Assembly: GCA_051418055.1 (NCBI GenBank)
Contig: JBPRGH010000035.1
Location: 11,773 to 75,772, forward strand
Source: JBPRGH01 sp051418055
GTDB lineage: Bacteria; Bacteroidota; Bacteroidia; Cytophagales; Cyclobacteriaceae
Length of the DNA: 64,000 nt
Direction: 5' to 3'
The notes under the pieces were generated by a model. The model was not told the DNA's origin. It made no database searches and saw only the letters and a list, made by a program, of their open reading frames with translations. The position numbers and the translations under genes were made by a program. This document shows positions 54,822-63,315 of this stretch, piece after piece. Position 1 is the stretch's first letter. Every line of letters starts with the position of its first letter.

Positions 54822-56078
54822 ATGATATCACTAATATTATTAATATTCACCACCTACTATTTAAAAAGAAAATTTGGTGTTTCTGCTAATTTCCATCCTG
54901 CTTTTTTCATACCTTTCTTTACAATAATTATTATTGTTGTACCTATATTTTTCGCACTACTTGATCCTGTAGTCTTTATATACAATATGGGCATTGAAGC
55001 TATTGCTTTCCTAATGCTTATTTTTCAAGTTGGTGCTATTGTCGTTTTAAATGGAACTAGTTTAACATATCCTCAACCTTCGATTAAATTATCTTTTACA
55101 AAATTAAAAAAGTTACAAATTATTGGAATTATTTTTTCTCTCGTAGGTCTTTATTTGACAATGAAAGAAATTGCCCAGTATGGCGGAATTCCTTTGTCTT
55201 TTAGCCATATCCCTTTATTACCTAATATTAATTCAGTAGCAAGATATTCGGGTACACAAGTAGTTACAGGAATTGCATTCTACTTAGGCATTATTGATTA
55301 TTCCACATTAATAATTGGCGGTATTCTGCTAGCATCTAAACAAAACAAATTTTTAAGCTTACTTCCTGTTTTTATTGGTCTTTTTAAAGCTTATGTAGTA
55401 GGTGCCCGAGCTGGTTTCTTAATTGCATTTATTTTTTTCTTATCAGCTTTAATAATTTATAAAGCTTATTTAAATAGAGGATATCTTACGCTTTTTACAT
55501 TTAAAATGATTAGAATTGGTCTAATCTCCATAAGTCTAATTTTTGCATTTTTTTTAGTTGTACAAATGGCAAGAGGAGGTGTCTCAGATTTAAATAGAAT
55601 ACCTCAACTTTTAACTCATTTGAATAATTGGTTTTTTGCTTATCTCCCTGCATTTTCCGTATGGTTAGATTCATACAGTTTTGATGAATTCCATTTTGGA
55701 GCTTTTACTCTTGCAGGAATATTTGATCAACTAGATATTATCCAAAGGGATCAGGGGATTTATAAGCAACCCGTTATAATAGGGCTTAATATCAGAACAA
55801 ATGTTTTTACTCTTTACAAAGGTCTAATCCTTGATTTTCATATTTTATCTATTCCCATTATGTTTTGCTTAGGGTTAATATCATCAATCGCATATCATCA
55901 ATTTTTTAAATTTGGTAATTGGTTTTATTTTTTTGTACTTCTCGTAATTTATTCCTTTTTCTTATGCCAGCATGCTGTTTCTATTTTTAATTACAACACA
56001 ATTATAATAGGTGTTTTTATTGGTTTTTTAATTATTAAATTTTCCTCAACAAAATTTGTAGTAAATGGTGACAAATAA
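54822..56078 (+). CDS. Wzy-like oligosaccharide repeat unit polymerase
   Basis: The 418-residue polytopic protein has about eleven helices and a large loop with the arginine-bearing VGARAGFLIAF and QMARGGVSDLNRIP segments, the pattern of O-antigen polymerase-like proteins. It follows the flippase after 1 nt and overlaps the next glycosyltransferase by 14 nt. Sequence in this family is poorly conserved, so the call rests on topology and context. Confidence 0.65.
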   Translation: MISLILLIFTTYYLKRKFGVSANFHPAFFIPFFTIIIIVVPIFFALLDPVVFIYNMGIEAIAFLMLIFQVGAIVVLNGTSLTYPQPSIKLSFTKLKKLQIIGIIFSLVGLYLTMKEIAQYGGIPLSFSHIPLLPNINSVARYSGTQVVTGIAFYLGIIDYSTLIIGGILLASKQNKFLSLLPVFIGLFKAYVVGARAGFLIAFIFFLSALIIYKAYLNRGYLTLFTFKMIRIGLISISLIFAFFLVVQMARGGVSDLNRIPQLLTHLNNWFFAYLPAFSVWLDSYSFDEFHFGAFTLAGIFDQLDIIQRDQGIYKQPVIIGLNIRTNVFTLYKGLILDFHILSIPIMFCLGLISSIAYHQFFKFGNWFYFFVLLVIYSFFLCQHAVSIFNYNTIIIGVFIGFLIIKFSSTKFVVNGDK

Positions 56079-56892
56079 CATTCTAATCTGCGCTGTGAAT
56101 TATAAAAATTATCCTATAACTGAAAAGTTTTTAAATGAGGTTAATAAATTTAGTGGTGTAACAACATATTTGTTAGATAATTCATCAGACTTTAAGAATT
56201 TTGAAAGTTTACAAAAATTTTCTTCTAAAAATATCCATTTGTTAAAAACTAGTGATAATCTAGGATATTTTGGAGGCATAAACTATCTCATAAAATATCT
56301 TGGTAATGAAATATATAAATATGATTTCGTGATAGTAAGTAATAACGATATTGAATTTGAAGACAAAGATATTTTTAAAAAATTAAAAAAATATCCTATA
56401 GATCCCTCAATAGGTTGTATTGCTCCAACAATTCTTTTAAAGGATAAAAACATTGATCAAAATCCTTTATTTAAAAGCAAAATAACTAACAAGTATATCC
56501 TATACAACTCGTTTTTTCTTTCAAATTATTATCTAATGAAATTGCGCCATTTATTGGCAAATATTAAAAAAAATATAAAAAGCAACTATCTCAATAGAAC
56601 ATATGAGAAAAGCAAAACCACAATATTTGCACCTCACGGTTCGTTTATTATACTTACTAAATATTTCTTTCTTCAAGGAGGATATATAGATACCAATTTT
56701 TTTCTATATGGCGAAGAACTATCAATTGCATATCAATGTGCGAATATGGATTTAAAAATCATTAAAGATCCCGGACTTAGAGTAGTTCATAATGAACATC
56801 AAACAACATCAAATAAATATTCTCGATTTGTATATAAGTGTCAAAAGGAGGCCTTTTATTATATATTTAATAAATATTACAAGATTACATGA
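56065..56892 (+). CDS. Family 2 glycosyltransferase, rhamnosyltransferase-like
   Basis: The 275-residue GT-A protein shows ILICAVNYKNYPITEKFLNE, LLDNSSDF, SDNLGYFGGINYLIK and SNNDIEFEDKD (DxD-like site), followed by APHGSFIILT. This is the WcaA/rhamnosyltransferase branch of GT2. In a locus with dTDP-rhamnose synthesis it may use that donor, but this is inference. It ends in a 4-nt overlap with the following gene. Confidence 0.75.
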   Translation: MVTNNILICAVNYKNYPITEKFLNEVNKFSGVTTYLLDNSSDFKNFESLQKFSSKNIHLLKTSDNLGYFGGINYLIKYLGNEIYKYDFVIVSNNDIEFEDKDIFKKLKKYPIDPSIGCIAPTILLKDKNIDQNPLFKSKITNKYILYNSFFLSNYYLMKLRHLLANIKKNIKSNYLNRTYEKSKTTIFAPHGSFIILTKYFFLQGGYIDTNFFLYGEELSIAYQCANMDLKIIKDPGLRVVHNEHQTTSNKYSRFVYKCQKEAFYYIFNKYYKIT

Positions 56893-58172
56893 TATATCAT
56901 CTAATAAAATACAAGGATAGGATTTTCATCCTCCTCTTGATTCTATTTTCTTTTTCTATTTATCTTAAACCGAATTATAACAGCATTATACTGATAATTT
57001 TATTTCTATGGGTATCCATCTTTTACCTTAAAAAAATTATTTCTTCTATTATAGTTAAACCACTATATTTATTACCTATTGGCTTTTTTTTGTTTTATTT
57101 AGCTAGTGCTATTCATTCGTTGGACTTTACTAACAGTGATATTAACAAACAATTGATTTTAAAATCATCTTTTTTTTTATTCCCTCTTATCTTTTCAGTC
57201 ATTCAATTAAATAAAAAGGATTTCTTTAAAATTATTGTTTTCTTTACACTTCCGGCAGTGTTTATTATTCTTTTATCATTATCCTACAATATATACAGGG
57301 TTCTGATCCACGATTCTTTTTTTTACATAAATGATGAAGGTCATAGGGTCTTCTTTATGCATATGGGTGAATTAATGAGGCCTTACTACATACACCCATC
57401 TTATTTTTCTATGTATTTGGTCTTTATAATAATTACTACTCTTCAATTCTCAAGGCACTGGATAAATAAAAAAATTAATGTACTTGTGTTTGCAGTTTTA
57501 TTTTTATTCATAGGTTTTATTTTCTTATTAAGTGCACGTTCAGGTTTGTTATCCCTAGCAATATGTGGAATATTTTTTGCTATTAATGATTTAATAATTA
57601 ATTTTTCAAAAACGAAAGCTGTAATATATATTTCAATCCTAATTTTTTCCATTATTCTTTTATTAAGCTTAAGTTACACTAGAAAAAGAATAATACTTAC
57701 CTATAATACGTTAATTAATGGGTATAATCTTTCCCAAGAACATTCTGCGAACTTAAGGCTTATTACATGGGATGCAGCAATTAAGGCAATTAAAGAAAAA
57801 CCACTATTTGGTCATGGAATAGATGAACGTAAAGAAAAACTACTTCAAAAATTTCAAGAATTAAATTTTAAAAAAGGTTTAGCTGAAAATTACAATACTC
57901 ATAATCAATGGCTCCAGATTTTACTAACTTTTGGAATATTTGGTATGTTATATTTCCTTGCTATCTTACTTTATCCTCTTATTATAATTAAAAATAAGAA
58001 AATTTTAATCCTATATTTGCTGTTTGTAATTTTAATTTCAATAAATTTTTCTACAGAAAATATACTCTCAAGACAAAAGGGGCTTATTTTCTTCATATTC
58101 TTTTACTGTTTGATAATTAATCTATATTATACTAAGCGTATGAATAAGGTTAAGAAAGAAAAAAATATATAA
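56889..58172 (+). CDS. O-antigen ligase family protein (Wzy_C)
   Basis: The 427-residue protein has about eleven helices and a large periplasmic loop before the last ones, with the conserved Wzy_C segment HSANLRLITWDAAIKAIKEK, FGHGIDERKEKL and NTHNQWLQILLTFGIFGMLY. Such proteins are O-antigen ligases or polymerases. With the Wzy-like protein upstream, this one may be the ligase. Its last base overlaps the next start. Confidence 0.78.
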   Translation: MIYHLIKYKDRIFILLLILFSFSIYLKPNYNSIILIILFLWVSIFYLKKIISSIIVKPLYLLPIGFFLFYLASAIHSLDFTNSDINKQLILKSSFFLFPLIFSVIQLNKKDFFKIIVFFTLPAVFIILLSLSYNIYRVLIHDSFFYINDEGHRVFFMHMGELMRPYYIHPSYFSMYLVFIIITTLQFSRHWINKKINVLVFAVLFLFIGFIFLLSARSGLLSLAICGIFFAINDLIINFSKTKAVIYISILIFSIILLLSLSYTRKRIILTYNTLINGYNLSQEHSANLRLITWDAAIKAIKEKPLFGHGIDERKEKLLQKFQELNFKKGLAENYNTHNQWLQILLTFGIFGMLYFLAILLYPLIIIKNKKILILYLLFVILISINFSTENILSRQKGLIFFIFFYCLIINLYYTKRMNKVKKEKNI

Positions 58173-58924
58173 TGCCTACAGTTTCAATAATAACAGCAAC
58201 GTATAATTCAGAAAAATATATTACTGAAACTATAAAATCTGTCATTAATCAGTCTTATACAGATTGGGAGTTATTAATTACAGATGATTTTTCCACTGAT
58301 AATACAACATCAATTATAAAGAAATTTGTTGAAAACGATAGTAGGATAAAGTTATTTAAACTTCCTAAAAATTCTGGCCCTGCTATAGCAAGAAATAATT
58401 CAATCAAAAATTCAACTGGTAAATACCTGGCTTTTTTGGATAGTGATGATCTCTGGCTGCCTCATAAACTTCTTAAACAAATAGAATTTATAAATCTTAA
58501 TCCCACCTGCGCTTTATTTTATTCATCATATAATTATATAAATTCTGATGGCGAAATCATAGCTTTTCAAGGAGTTCCTGAGAAATTAACCTATAAAGAT
58601 TTATTAAAATCTTGTTCAATTGGTTGCTTAACAGCAGTTGTTAATATAAATGTAACTGGAAAAATATATATGCCTGTGATTAAAAAAAGACAAGATTTTG
58701 CATTATGGTTAAAAATTTTAAGAACTTATGATTATGCACTTGGATTAAGGGAACCTTTAGCCCATTATAGGACAGGTGGCAATAGTATATCAAGTAACAA
58801 ATTAAAAGTAGTTAAATATCAATGGTTCACTTATTTTAAGATTGAAAAGTTAGGTTTTATTAAATCAATTTACTATATGTTTCAGTGGTCTTTTAGAGGA
58901 TTAAAGAAACATTATCTGAAATAA
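58172..58924 (+). CDS. Family 2 glycosyltransferase
   Basis: The 250-residue GT-A protein has VSIITATYNSEKYITETIKS, DWELLITDDFSTDNT, GPAIARNNSIKNSTGKYLAF and FLDSDDLWLPHKL with the DxD-type site. The C-terminus KRQDFALWLKIL fits the QxxRW-like acceptor region of GT2. It is the last plus-strand gene of the cluster core. Confidence 0.88.
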   Translation: MPTVSIITATYNSEKYITETIKSVINQSYTDWELLITDDFSTDNTTSIIKKFVENDSRIKLFKLPKNSGPAIARNNSIKNSTGKYLAFLDSDDLWLPHKLLKQIEFINLNPTCALFYSSYNYINSDGEIIAFQGVPEKLTYKDLLKSCSIGCLTAVVNINVTGKIYMPVIKKRQDFALWLKILRTYDYALGLREPLAHYRTGGNSISSNKLKVVKYQWFTYFKIEKLGFIKSIYYMFQWSFRGLKKHYLK

Positions 58925-59073
58925 CTAATTTTTCAAAATAATAAACTGGCTTAATAGCAATTATTGCAAATAAGAAATCCCATAAAAAGAATTATGCAAT
59001 CTAAATGTTTATGAGCGGAACATTAATCACTATCATACACTTTTTATTGTATTTTATAACCTTTAATGACTTT

Positions 59074-59769
59074 TTAATTAATAATATAGAACCTAGTAGT
59101 GAAACTATTAATTGAGTTATAGGAAATATTTTTAAATTTCAAATACTCATCAATATCTCTATAATCAAAACCAAAATGTGTTTTCCATCCATTTCTTTTG
59201 TCTCTGTATCTAGATATTCTCTTAGATCTTAACAGATCCAAAAAATAAGAATATTTAGATACATTACCTGGCAATTCTTTGAGATTGTAGCGATAAACAA
59301 ACTTTTTAATTAAAAATTTATTTATTCCCCAAAAGCCTATTTCAATAGGAACACTTATAATAATAGTGCTTTTTAGGTTTGTTTTATAAAATAGAACATT
59401 TTCTAGAGCCTGATTTAAATCACCAACATGTTCCAATGTTTCGAAACAAGTTACTAAGTTAAATTTTTCATCCTCTTTAAATACTTTAAAATTTAAATTG
59501 ATAATATCAAAATCTATATTTCGATATAATTCTTTTGCCATTTCTAAATTCTCATTATTATAATCTAGTCCTTTAGCATAGTTAAAATCAAACTTTTTCG
59601 TTATTATATTCGTAATATATCCATTACTACACCCTATATCTAAATACCTGTTTTTTTCAAAGTTATGATTTTCATTGTTTATGATTTTCAAAATTTTTTT
59701 TAGTCTCAGGAAATGAGGAATATTTTTAAATTTCAATTCTTTATAGGTTAATGAATGGTCTATAGTCAT
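59074..59769 (-). CDS. Class I SAM-dependent methyltransferase
   Basis: The 231-residue cytoplasmic protein has the SAM-binding motif YLDIGCSNGYITNIIT, followed by KGLDYNNENLEMAKELYR and LVTCFETLEHVGDLNQALEN. It is the only gene in the 45-61 kb locus encoded on the minus strand. Substrate is unknown, but a lipid or sugar of the surface glycan is plausible. Very AT-rich, like its neighbours, pointing to shared or foreign origin. Confidence 0.85.
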   Translation of the reverse strand: MTIDHSLTYKELKFKNIPHFLRLKKILKIINNENHNFEKNRYLDIGCSNGYITNIITKKFDFNYAKGLDYNNENLEMAKELYRNIDFDIINLNFKVFKEDEKFNLVTCFETLEHVGDLNQALENVLFYKTNLKSTIIISVPIEIGFWGINKFLIKKFVYRYNLKELPGNVSKYSYFLDLLRSKRISRYRDKRNGWKTHFGFDYRDIDEYLKFKNISYNSINSFTTRFYIIN

Positions 59770-59776
59770 ATTTTAT

Positions 59777-59917
59777 TTATTTATTTAACCATCTCTTATT
59801 ATCAAAAATTTGAATGCGATTATCAATATTACTAGCTTCAAAAAAACCTGTAAAGTAAAAAAAGATATTTTTTGGTAGAGACGATATTTTTTCAGCTCTT
59901 TTCTTTACTAAAAATTT
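59777..59917 (-). pseudogene. Possible 3' remnant of a gene upstream of the methyltransferase
   Basis: A stop-free stretch of 46 codons with no usable start reads LPKNIFFYFTGFFEASNIDN and ends RWLNK, then TAA, 8 nt before the methyltransferase ATG. The text looks protein-like (aromatic core, charged end) and the spacing fits an operon junction, so this may be the tail of a deleted gene. AT-rich DNA can produce this by chance. Confidence 0.25.
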
Positions 59918-60093
59918 TTAAATGATACTCTAATTACCCTCGAAAATATAGAGCGTGATTCTTTAATTTGACTGTTACACATAGTTAATTAAAAAAAATC
60001 GTATAGAAATTAAGGCTTTTCAAAAATGTTTAAATAAGCAAAACTATTCAATGTACTAAGTAAAAATAAATCCCTAAATAAGAACTAAAAAGA

Positions 60094-60130
60094 GAAGCTT
60101 AAATAATTTTCTAAAAATTATTTAAGCTTC
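60094..60130. repeat. Perfect 17-bp hairpin upstream of wecA-like gene
   Basis: GAAGCTTAAATAATTTT, loop CTA, then the exact complement. This is the only striking structure in the 59,770-60,290 gap, which is otherwise AT-rich apart from the possible gene remnant at its left end and the promoter-like element near its right end. It may be a strong terminator or attenuator, although no T-run follows on the plus strand. Confidence 0.7.
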
Positions 60131-60258
60131 AAACCTTCATTTTCAAAATGCAAATGATATATCTTTACCAGATACTAGTGAAGTTAAATTTAGAAATTAA
60201 AATATCGCATAGACAACATCATTCCCATAAAAACTTTTATTTTCCCCACAACAATCCC

Positions 60259-60266
60259 TACATTTG
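60259..60266 (+). promoter_or_regulatory. Putative -7 element TACATTTG of the wecA-like gene
   Basis: A TAnnTTTG match followed by CAAC, 24 nt before the ATG at 60291, indicating separate transcription of this gene. Confidence 0.55.
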
Positions 60267-60290
60267 CAACTGAATTGTGTAATGTGATCG

Positions 60291-61352
60291 ATGGCCGCAA
60301 TAGTATTGTCAATCTTAACCTCTTTTATAATCGCTTTTTTGATCATACCGGTGATCATCAAGTTCACTAAAAAGCGTAAAAAGTATTTAGATAAACCCGG
60401 GAGGAGGAAAATCCATAAGGAATTCACACCTTCTATGGGTGGTGTAGCCTTATTTTTTGGATTTATCATTGCATTTCTTATCTGGAGCCCGCTGGAAGGG
60501 ATTGTGACACATATTTATACCATTGCCGCTCTTTTAATTATTTTTATCCTGGGCCTAAGAGATGATATTATTACACTTAAACCTATTAATAAGCTTATAG
60601 GACAGCTAATTGCAGCTTCTATTATAATAGCTCTTACAGGCACCAAATTAATTGGCCTCTATGGCCTATTTGGTATTTATGCTTTTCCGGAATGGCTGTC
60701 TTATATATTAACTGCCTTTACCATTGTAGTTATTACCAACTCCTTTAATCTTATTGATGGCCTTGATGGTCTGGCAGGTACTATTGCTGCAATAGCGCTT
60801 ACTTTCTTTGGGATCTGGTTTATATTAATCGACCAAACTGCCCTTGCTGTCCTTAATTTCAGCATGTTAGGCGCAGTTATTGCCTTTTTAACATACAATT
60901 GGGAGCCCTCCAAAATATTTATGGGGGATACCGGAGCCTTATTTCTTGGGTTCTTTTTTGCTGTAATGGCGATTTATTTTATCAACTATAACTATGCGCT
61001 CCCTGATACCAGCGCGTATAAGTTTGATGCTTCCATTGCCACAGCTGTTTGTGTTGTTATCATCCCTCTTTTTGATACTTTAAGGATCTTTATTTTAAGG
61101 GCCTCTAAAAAGAAATCTCCTTTTTCTCCGGATAAAAGCCACCTGCATCATGCTTTAATGCGTATCGGGATGAGGCATTCGGGAACAGCCGTTATATTGG
61201 GAGCAATAAATGTTATTTTTATCCTGATGGCAATTTTCTTAAATGAGCTTCAGGATACAATCCTGCTTCCTTTGGTAATAGTTGTAGCAGTAGTTATCAG
61301 CCTTATAATAGATAACCTTATCCTCAGGAAATTAAAAGGCAAGCATGCCTGA
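60291..61352 (+). CDS. WecA/MraY-family polyprenyl-phosphate glycosyl-1-phosphate transferase
   Basis: The 353-residue membrane protein has about eleven helices and family motifs PGRRKIHKEFTPSMGGVALF, GLRDDII, NLIDGLDGLAGT, MGDTGALFLGFF and the cytoplasmic HLHHAL motif. It moves a HexNAc-1-phosphate (often GlcNAc) from UDP to undecaprenyl phosphate, starting glycan synthesis. GC content is more normal than the 52-60 kb core, so it is probably part of the native backbone. Confidence 0.9.
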   Translation: MAAIVLSILTSFIIAFLIIPVIIKFTKKRKKYLDKPGRRKIHKEFTPSMGGVALFFGFIIAFLIWSPLEGIVTHIYTIAALLIIFILGLRDDIITLKPINKLIGQLIAASIIIALTGTKLIGLYGLFGIYAFPEWLSYILTAFTIVVITNSFNLIDGLDGLAGTIAAIALTFFGIWFILIDQTALAVLNFSMLGAVIAFLTYNWEPSKIFMGDTGALFLGFFFAVMAIYFINYNYALPDTSAYKFDASIATAVCVVIIPLFDTLRIFILRASKKKSPFSPDKSHLHHALMRIGMRHSGTAVILGAINVIFILMAIFLNELQDTILLPLVIVVAVVISLIIDNLILRKLKGKHA

Positions 61353-61467
61353 CTCGAAGAATATTAACTTATTCAATAGCACGTCTTTCTGCCTTCTAAA
61401 AATTTTGCAGTAATCTCGATATAAATCTCAAAAATAATAATTCAACCATAAGTCAACTTTTAGGACT

Positions 61468-61605
61468 GGCCTTGAGGATTTGGCGTTAATAATTTCAGCT
61501 TAAACCTAATCTTTGTGCAAAAATCTGTCTGATCCCGATGACTATCGGGAGAGTTTATTTTTGCGTTCTAGAATAAAGCTGAAATTTAGCCAAATCATCA
61601 AAGCC
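61468..61605. repeat. Long foldback (imperfect palindrome) element
   Basis: The 61,353-62,086 gap has no credible gene. The left arm (GGCCTTGAGGATTTGGC, then ATTTCAGCTT, then TGCAAAAAT) is mirrored by the right arm (ATTTTTGCG, AAGCTGAAAT, GCCAAATCATCAAAGCC) around the central hairpin TCCCGAT-GACT-ATCGGGA (61533-61550). The total is about 138 nt, possibly extending a further 12 nt each side. This is a MITE- or REP-like unit with no coding part. Confidence 0.7.
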
Positions 61606-61617
61606 TTGACTTCTTTG

Positions 61618-61645
61618 TTACTTTCTGTGTCAAGACAGAAAGTAA
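61618..61645. repeat. 11-bp hairpin next to foldback element
   Basis: TTACTTTCTGT-GTCAAG-ACAGAAAGTAA is a perfect stem 13 nt after the foldback. I recall this sequence as a frequent intergenic hairpin in Bacteroidota. Confidence 0.6.
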
Positions 61646-61800
61646 GGAAGTTTAATTTTATCTCTATCTGTGGTTTATTTCGACAAATTATTGTGTCAGT
61701 AGTTATCAGCCTTATGACATTAAGGAGATCATCACCTTTTCAATGGTTGATGTGGTGGGTTCAATCAGTTTTGAAGTGGTTCTTTGAATGGGGCCCCGGA

Positions 61801-61818
61801 TCCCGATAGCTATCGGGA
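61801..61818. repeat. 18-bp perfect palindrome TCCCGATAGCTATCGGGA
   Basis: A full 18-nt palindrome in the gene-free gap. The same arms occur at 61533-61550 with a different centre (GACT), so these are two copies of one small palindromic repeat. Confidence 0.75.
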
Positions 61819-61860
61819 CCGGGACTGGTTATTTTTATTTTATTATTAAAAATTATGACA

Positions 61861-61996
61861 AACATCTTTTTATTCTTCCTTAGTGGAATTATCGAAAAAA
61901 ATAATTAACCACCAGTTCCCGGCCCTGTGCCGGGACCCTCTGGCTAATATATCATTTGAACCAGCCCCACAAAAACAACCCAAAAAACCCACAGCA
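61861..61996 (+). repeat. Direct repeat copy 1, left of toxin-antitoxin module
   Basis: A 136-nt block starting AACATCTTTTTATTCTTCCT closely matches 62896-63032. It includes the hairpin TCCCGGC-CCTGT-GCCGGGA and the shared block ATTTGAACCAGCCCCACAAA. It lies 91 nt before the antitoxin ATG. Confidence 0.85.
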
Positions 61997-62086
61997 CTCA
62001 TAATTTATTGTTTGCAGATAAACGATAGAAGTTGATGACACGGCTTTTAATGAACATTTCTGCATAATTTTACGTAGTTTTAGAAT

Positions 62087-62329
62087 ATGAGAACTTTGAA
62101 AATAAATATACCAGATACGGTTGATATAGATGATAAGGAAGTTCTAATGGTCCTGGCGACCAAATTTTACGAGAGAGGCAAACTTTCATTAGGTCAAGCA
62201 GCTGAACTCGTAGGATTATCAAAACGAGCTTTTATGGAAGTATTGGGCAATTATGGTGTTTCCGTATTTAATTATTCTAGTGATGAACTTGAGGATGATG
62301 TAAAGAATGCAGGACGTTATAATAGCTGA
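62087..62329 (+). CDS. UPF0175 family antitoxin
   Basis: The 80-residue protein (MRTLKINIPDTVDIDDKEVL...) has a short N-terminal strand and a helix-turn-helix (LSLGQAAELVGLSKRAFMEV), which defines UPF0175. These proteins act as antitoxins to PIN-domain DUF3368 toxins and bind their own promoter. The gene is intact and overlaps the toxin gene by 23 nt. The pair sits between two long direct repeats. Confidence 0.88.
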   Translation: MRTLKINIPDTVDIDDKEVLMVLATKFYERGKLSLGQAAELVGLSKRAFMEVLGNYGVSVFNYSSDELEDDVKNAGRYNS

Positions 62330-62765
62330 TACAAGTTGCCTAATATTATTAGACAATATTGGAGAACTTGAATTATTAAAACAGCTTTATCAACGGATAA
62401 CTATTACACCGGAAATTGCCGAAGAATTTGAGAAAAAACTTCCTGATTGGATTAAAATAGCCTCACCTTCGAACAAAATCTATCAATAAATACTTGAAGC
62501 ATCAATAGACAAAGGGGAAGCCAGTGCAATTGCTTTGGCCCTTGAGATTAAAAACTGCATTCTAATAATTGATGATTTAAAGGGGAGAAAATATGCAGAA
62601 CAAGTGGGACTCACAATTACTGGAACTCTGGGAATTATTGTAAAGGCCAAACAATTAGGTAAAATAAATTCAATTAAACCGTACCTGGAAAAGATTCAAA
62701 ATACTAACTTCAGAATCTCGAACGAACTAATAACAGTAATACTTAAGAATTCAGGTGAAACGTAA
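62307..62765 (+). pseudogene. PIN-domain DUF3368 toxin interrupted by in-frame TAA
   Basis: Reading through gives ~152 residues: VIIADTSCLILLDNIGELEL (catalytic Asp7), TPEIAEEFE (acidic residue), LDKGEAS-like IDKGEASAIALALE, ILIIDDLKGRKYAEQVGLTI and a normal end. A single TAA (62487-62489) after SNKIYQ breaks the frame at codon 61. The downstream part stays in frame without other lesions. The toxin is therefore probably inactive and the loss recent. A truncated 60-residue N-fragment would lack part of the active site. Confidence 0.85.
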
Positions 62766-62895
62766 AAAGCCGCCTGTGCATAACAATAGCTATAGAATCA
62801 TTGGACGGGCAGTGGGTTAGCTTCTTTCATCCTTTGTAGCTACTTTTATTATATAGGACAATTATTCATTTAAATCTGCCCTGCTGTTTTAGCCC

Positions 62896-63032
62896 AACAT
62901 CTTTTTATTCTTCCTTAGTGGAATTACCCAAATAATAATTAACCACCAGTTCCTGGCCCTGTGCCGGGACCCCCTGGCTAAATGCACCATTTGAACCAGC
63001 CCCACAAAAACAACCTCTAAAAAACTACAGCA
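62896..63032 (+). repeat. Direct repeat copy 2, right of toxin-antitoxin module
   Basis: It matches 61861-61996 in the same orientation, starting 1035 nt later, with scattered substitutions and a 1-nt length difference. It lies 130 nt after the toxin stop. The 62,766-62,895 segment between has nothing recognisable. Confidence 0.85.
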
Positions 63033-63072
63033 GCTATTATTTTTTATTTTTCCTGTAACTATTCTTAATAAA

Positions 63073-63113
63073 TTGGAATGATAATTGCATTAATTTTAAT
63101 ATCTAGATAACCC
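63073..63113 (+). repeat. Second direct repeat family, copy A
   Basis: The block TTGGAATGATAATTGCATTA through ATCTAGATAACCCG recurs at 63568-63610. In copy A it runs into the GC hairpin CCGGGT-TTGCGC-ACCCGG (63112-63129). Weaker similarity between the two copies seems to continue ~80 nt downstream (ACAAG, CAGTCCAGG-like words). Confidence 0.75.
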
Positions 63114-63315
63114 GGGTTTGCGCACCCGGAACCCATCAATACAAGCGCCAGCAAGCGTCTCTCTCTGTTCTCAGTCCAGGAAAAAGCTAAGCACCACACT
63201 TAACTCTCCATTTTGAATAAAAACCCTCGGCAGGTTATAAAAAGCAATTATTTCTGATCACGATCCTGATTACATCCCGGCCAAGGCGAGCTTTCGCACA
63301 TGACCTTTCATTAAA

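Noticed and set aside
61513..61809. 98-codon plus-strand frame after the wecA-like gene
   Set aside because: It runs through the foldback and hairpin repeats, and its composition does not look like a protein.
61861..63032. Integron attC cassette boundaries around the toxin-antitoxin pair
   Set aside because: The repeats contain a hairpin, but I cannot find GTTRRRY and RYYYAAC core sites in the right places, and no integrase is seen.
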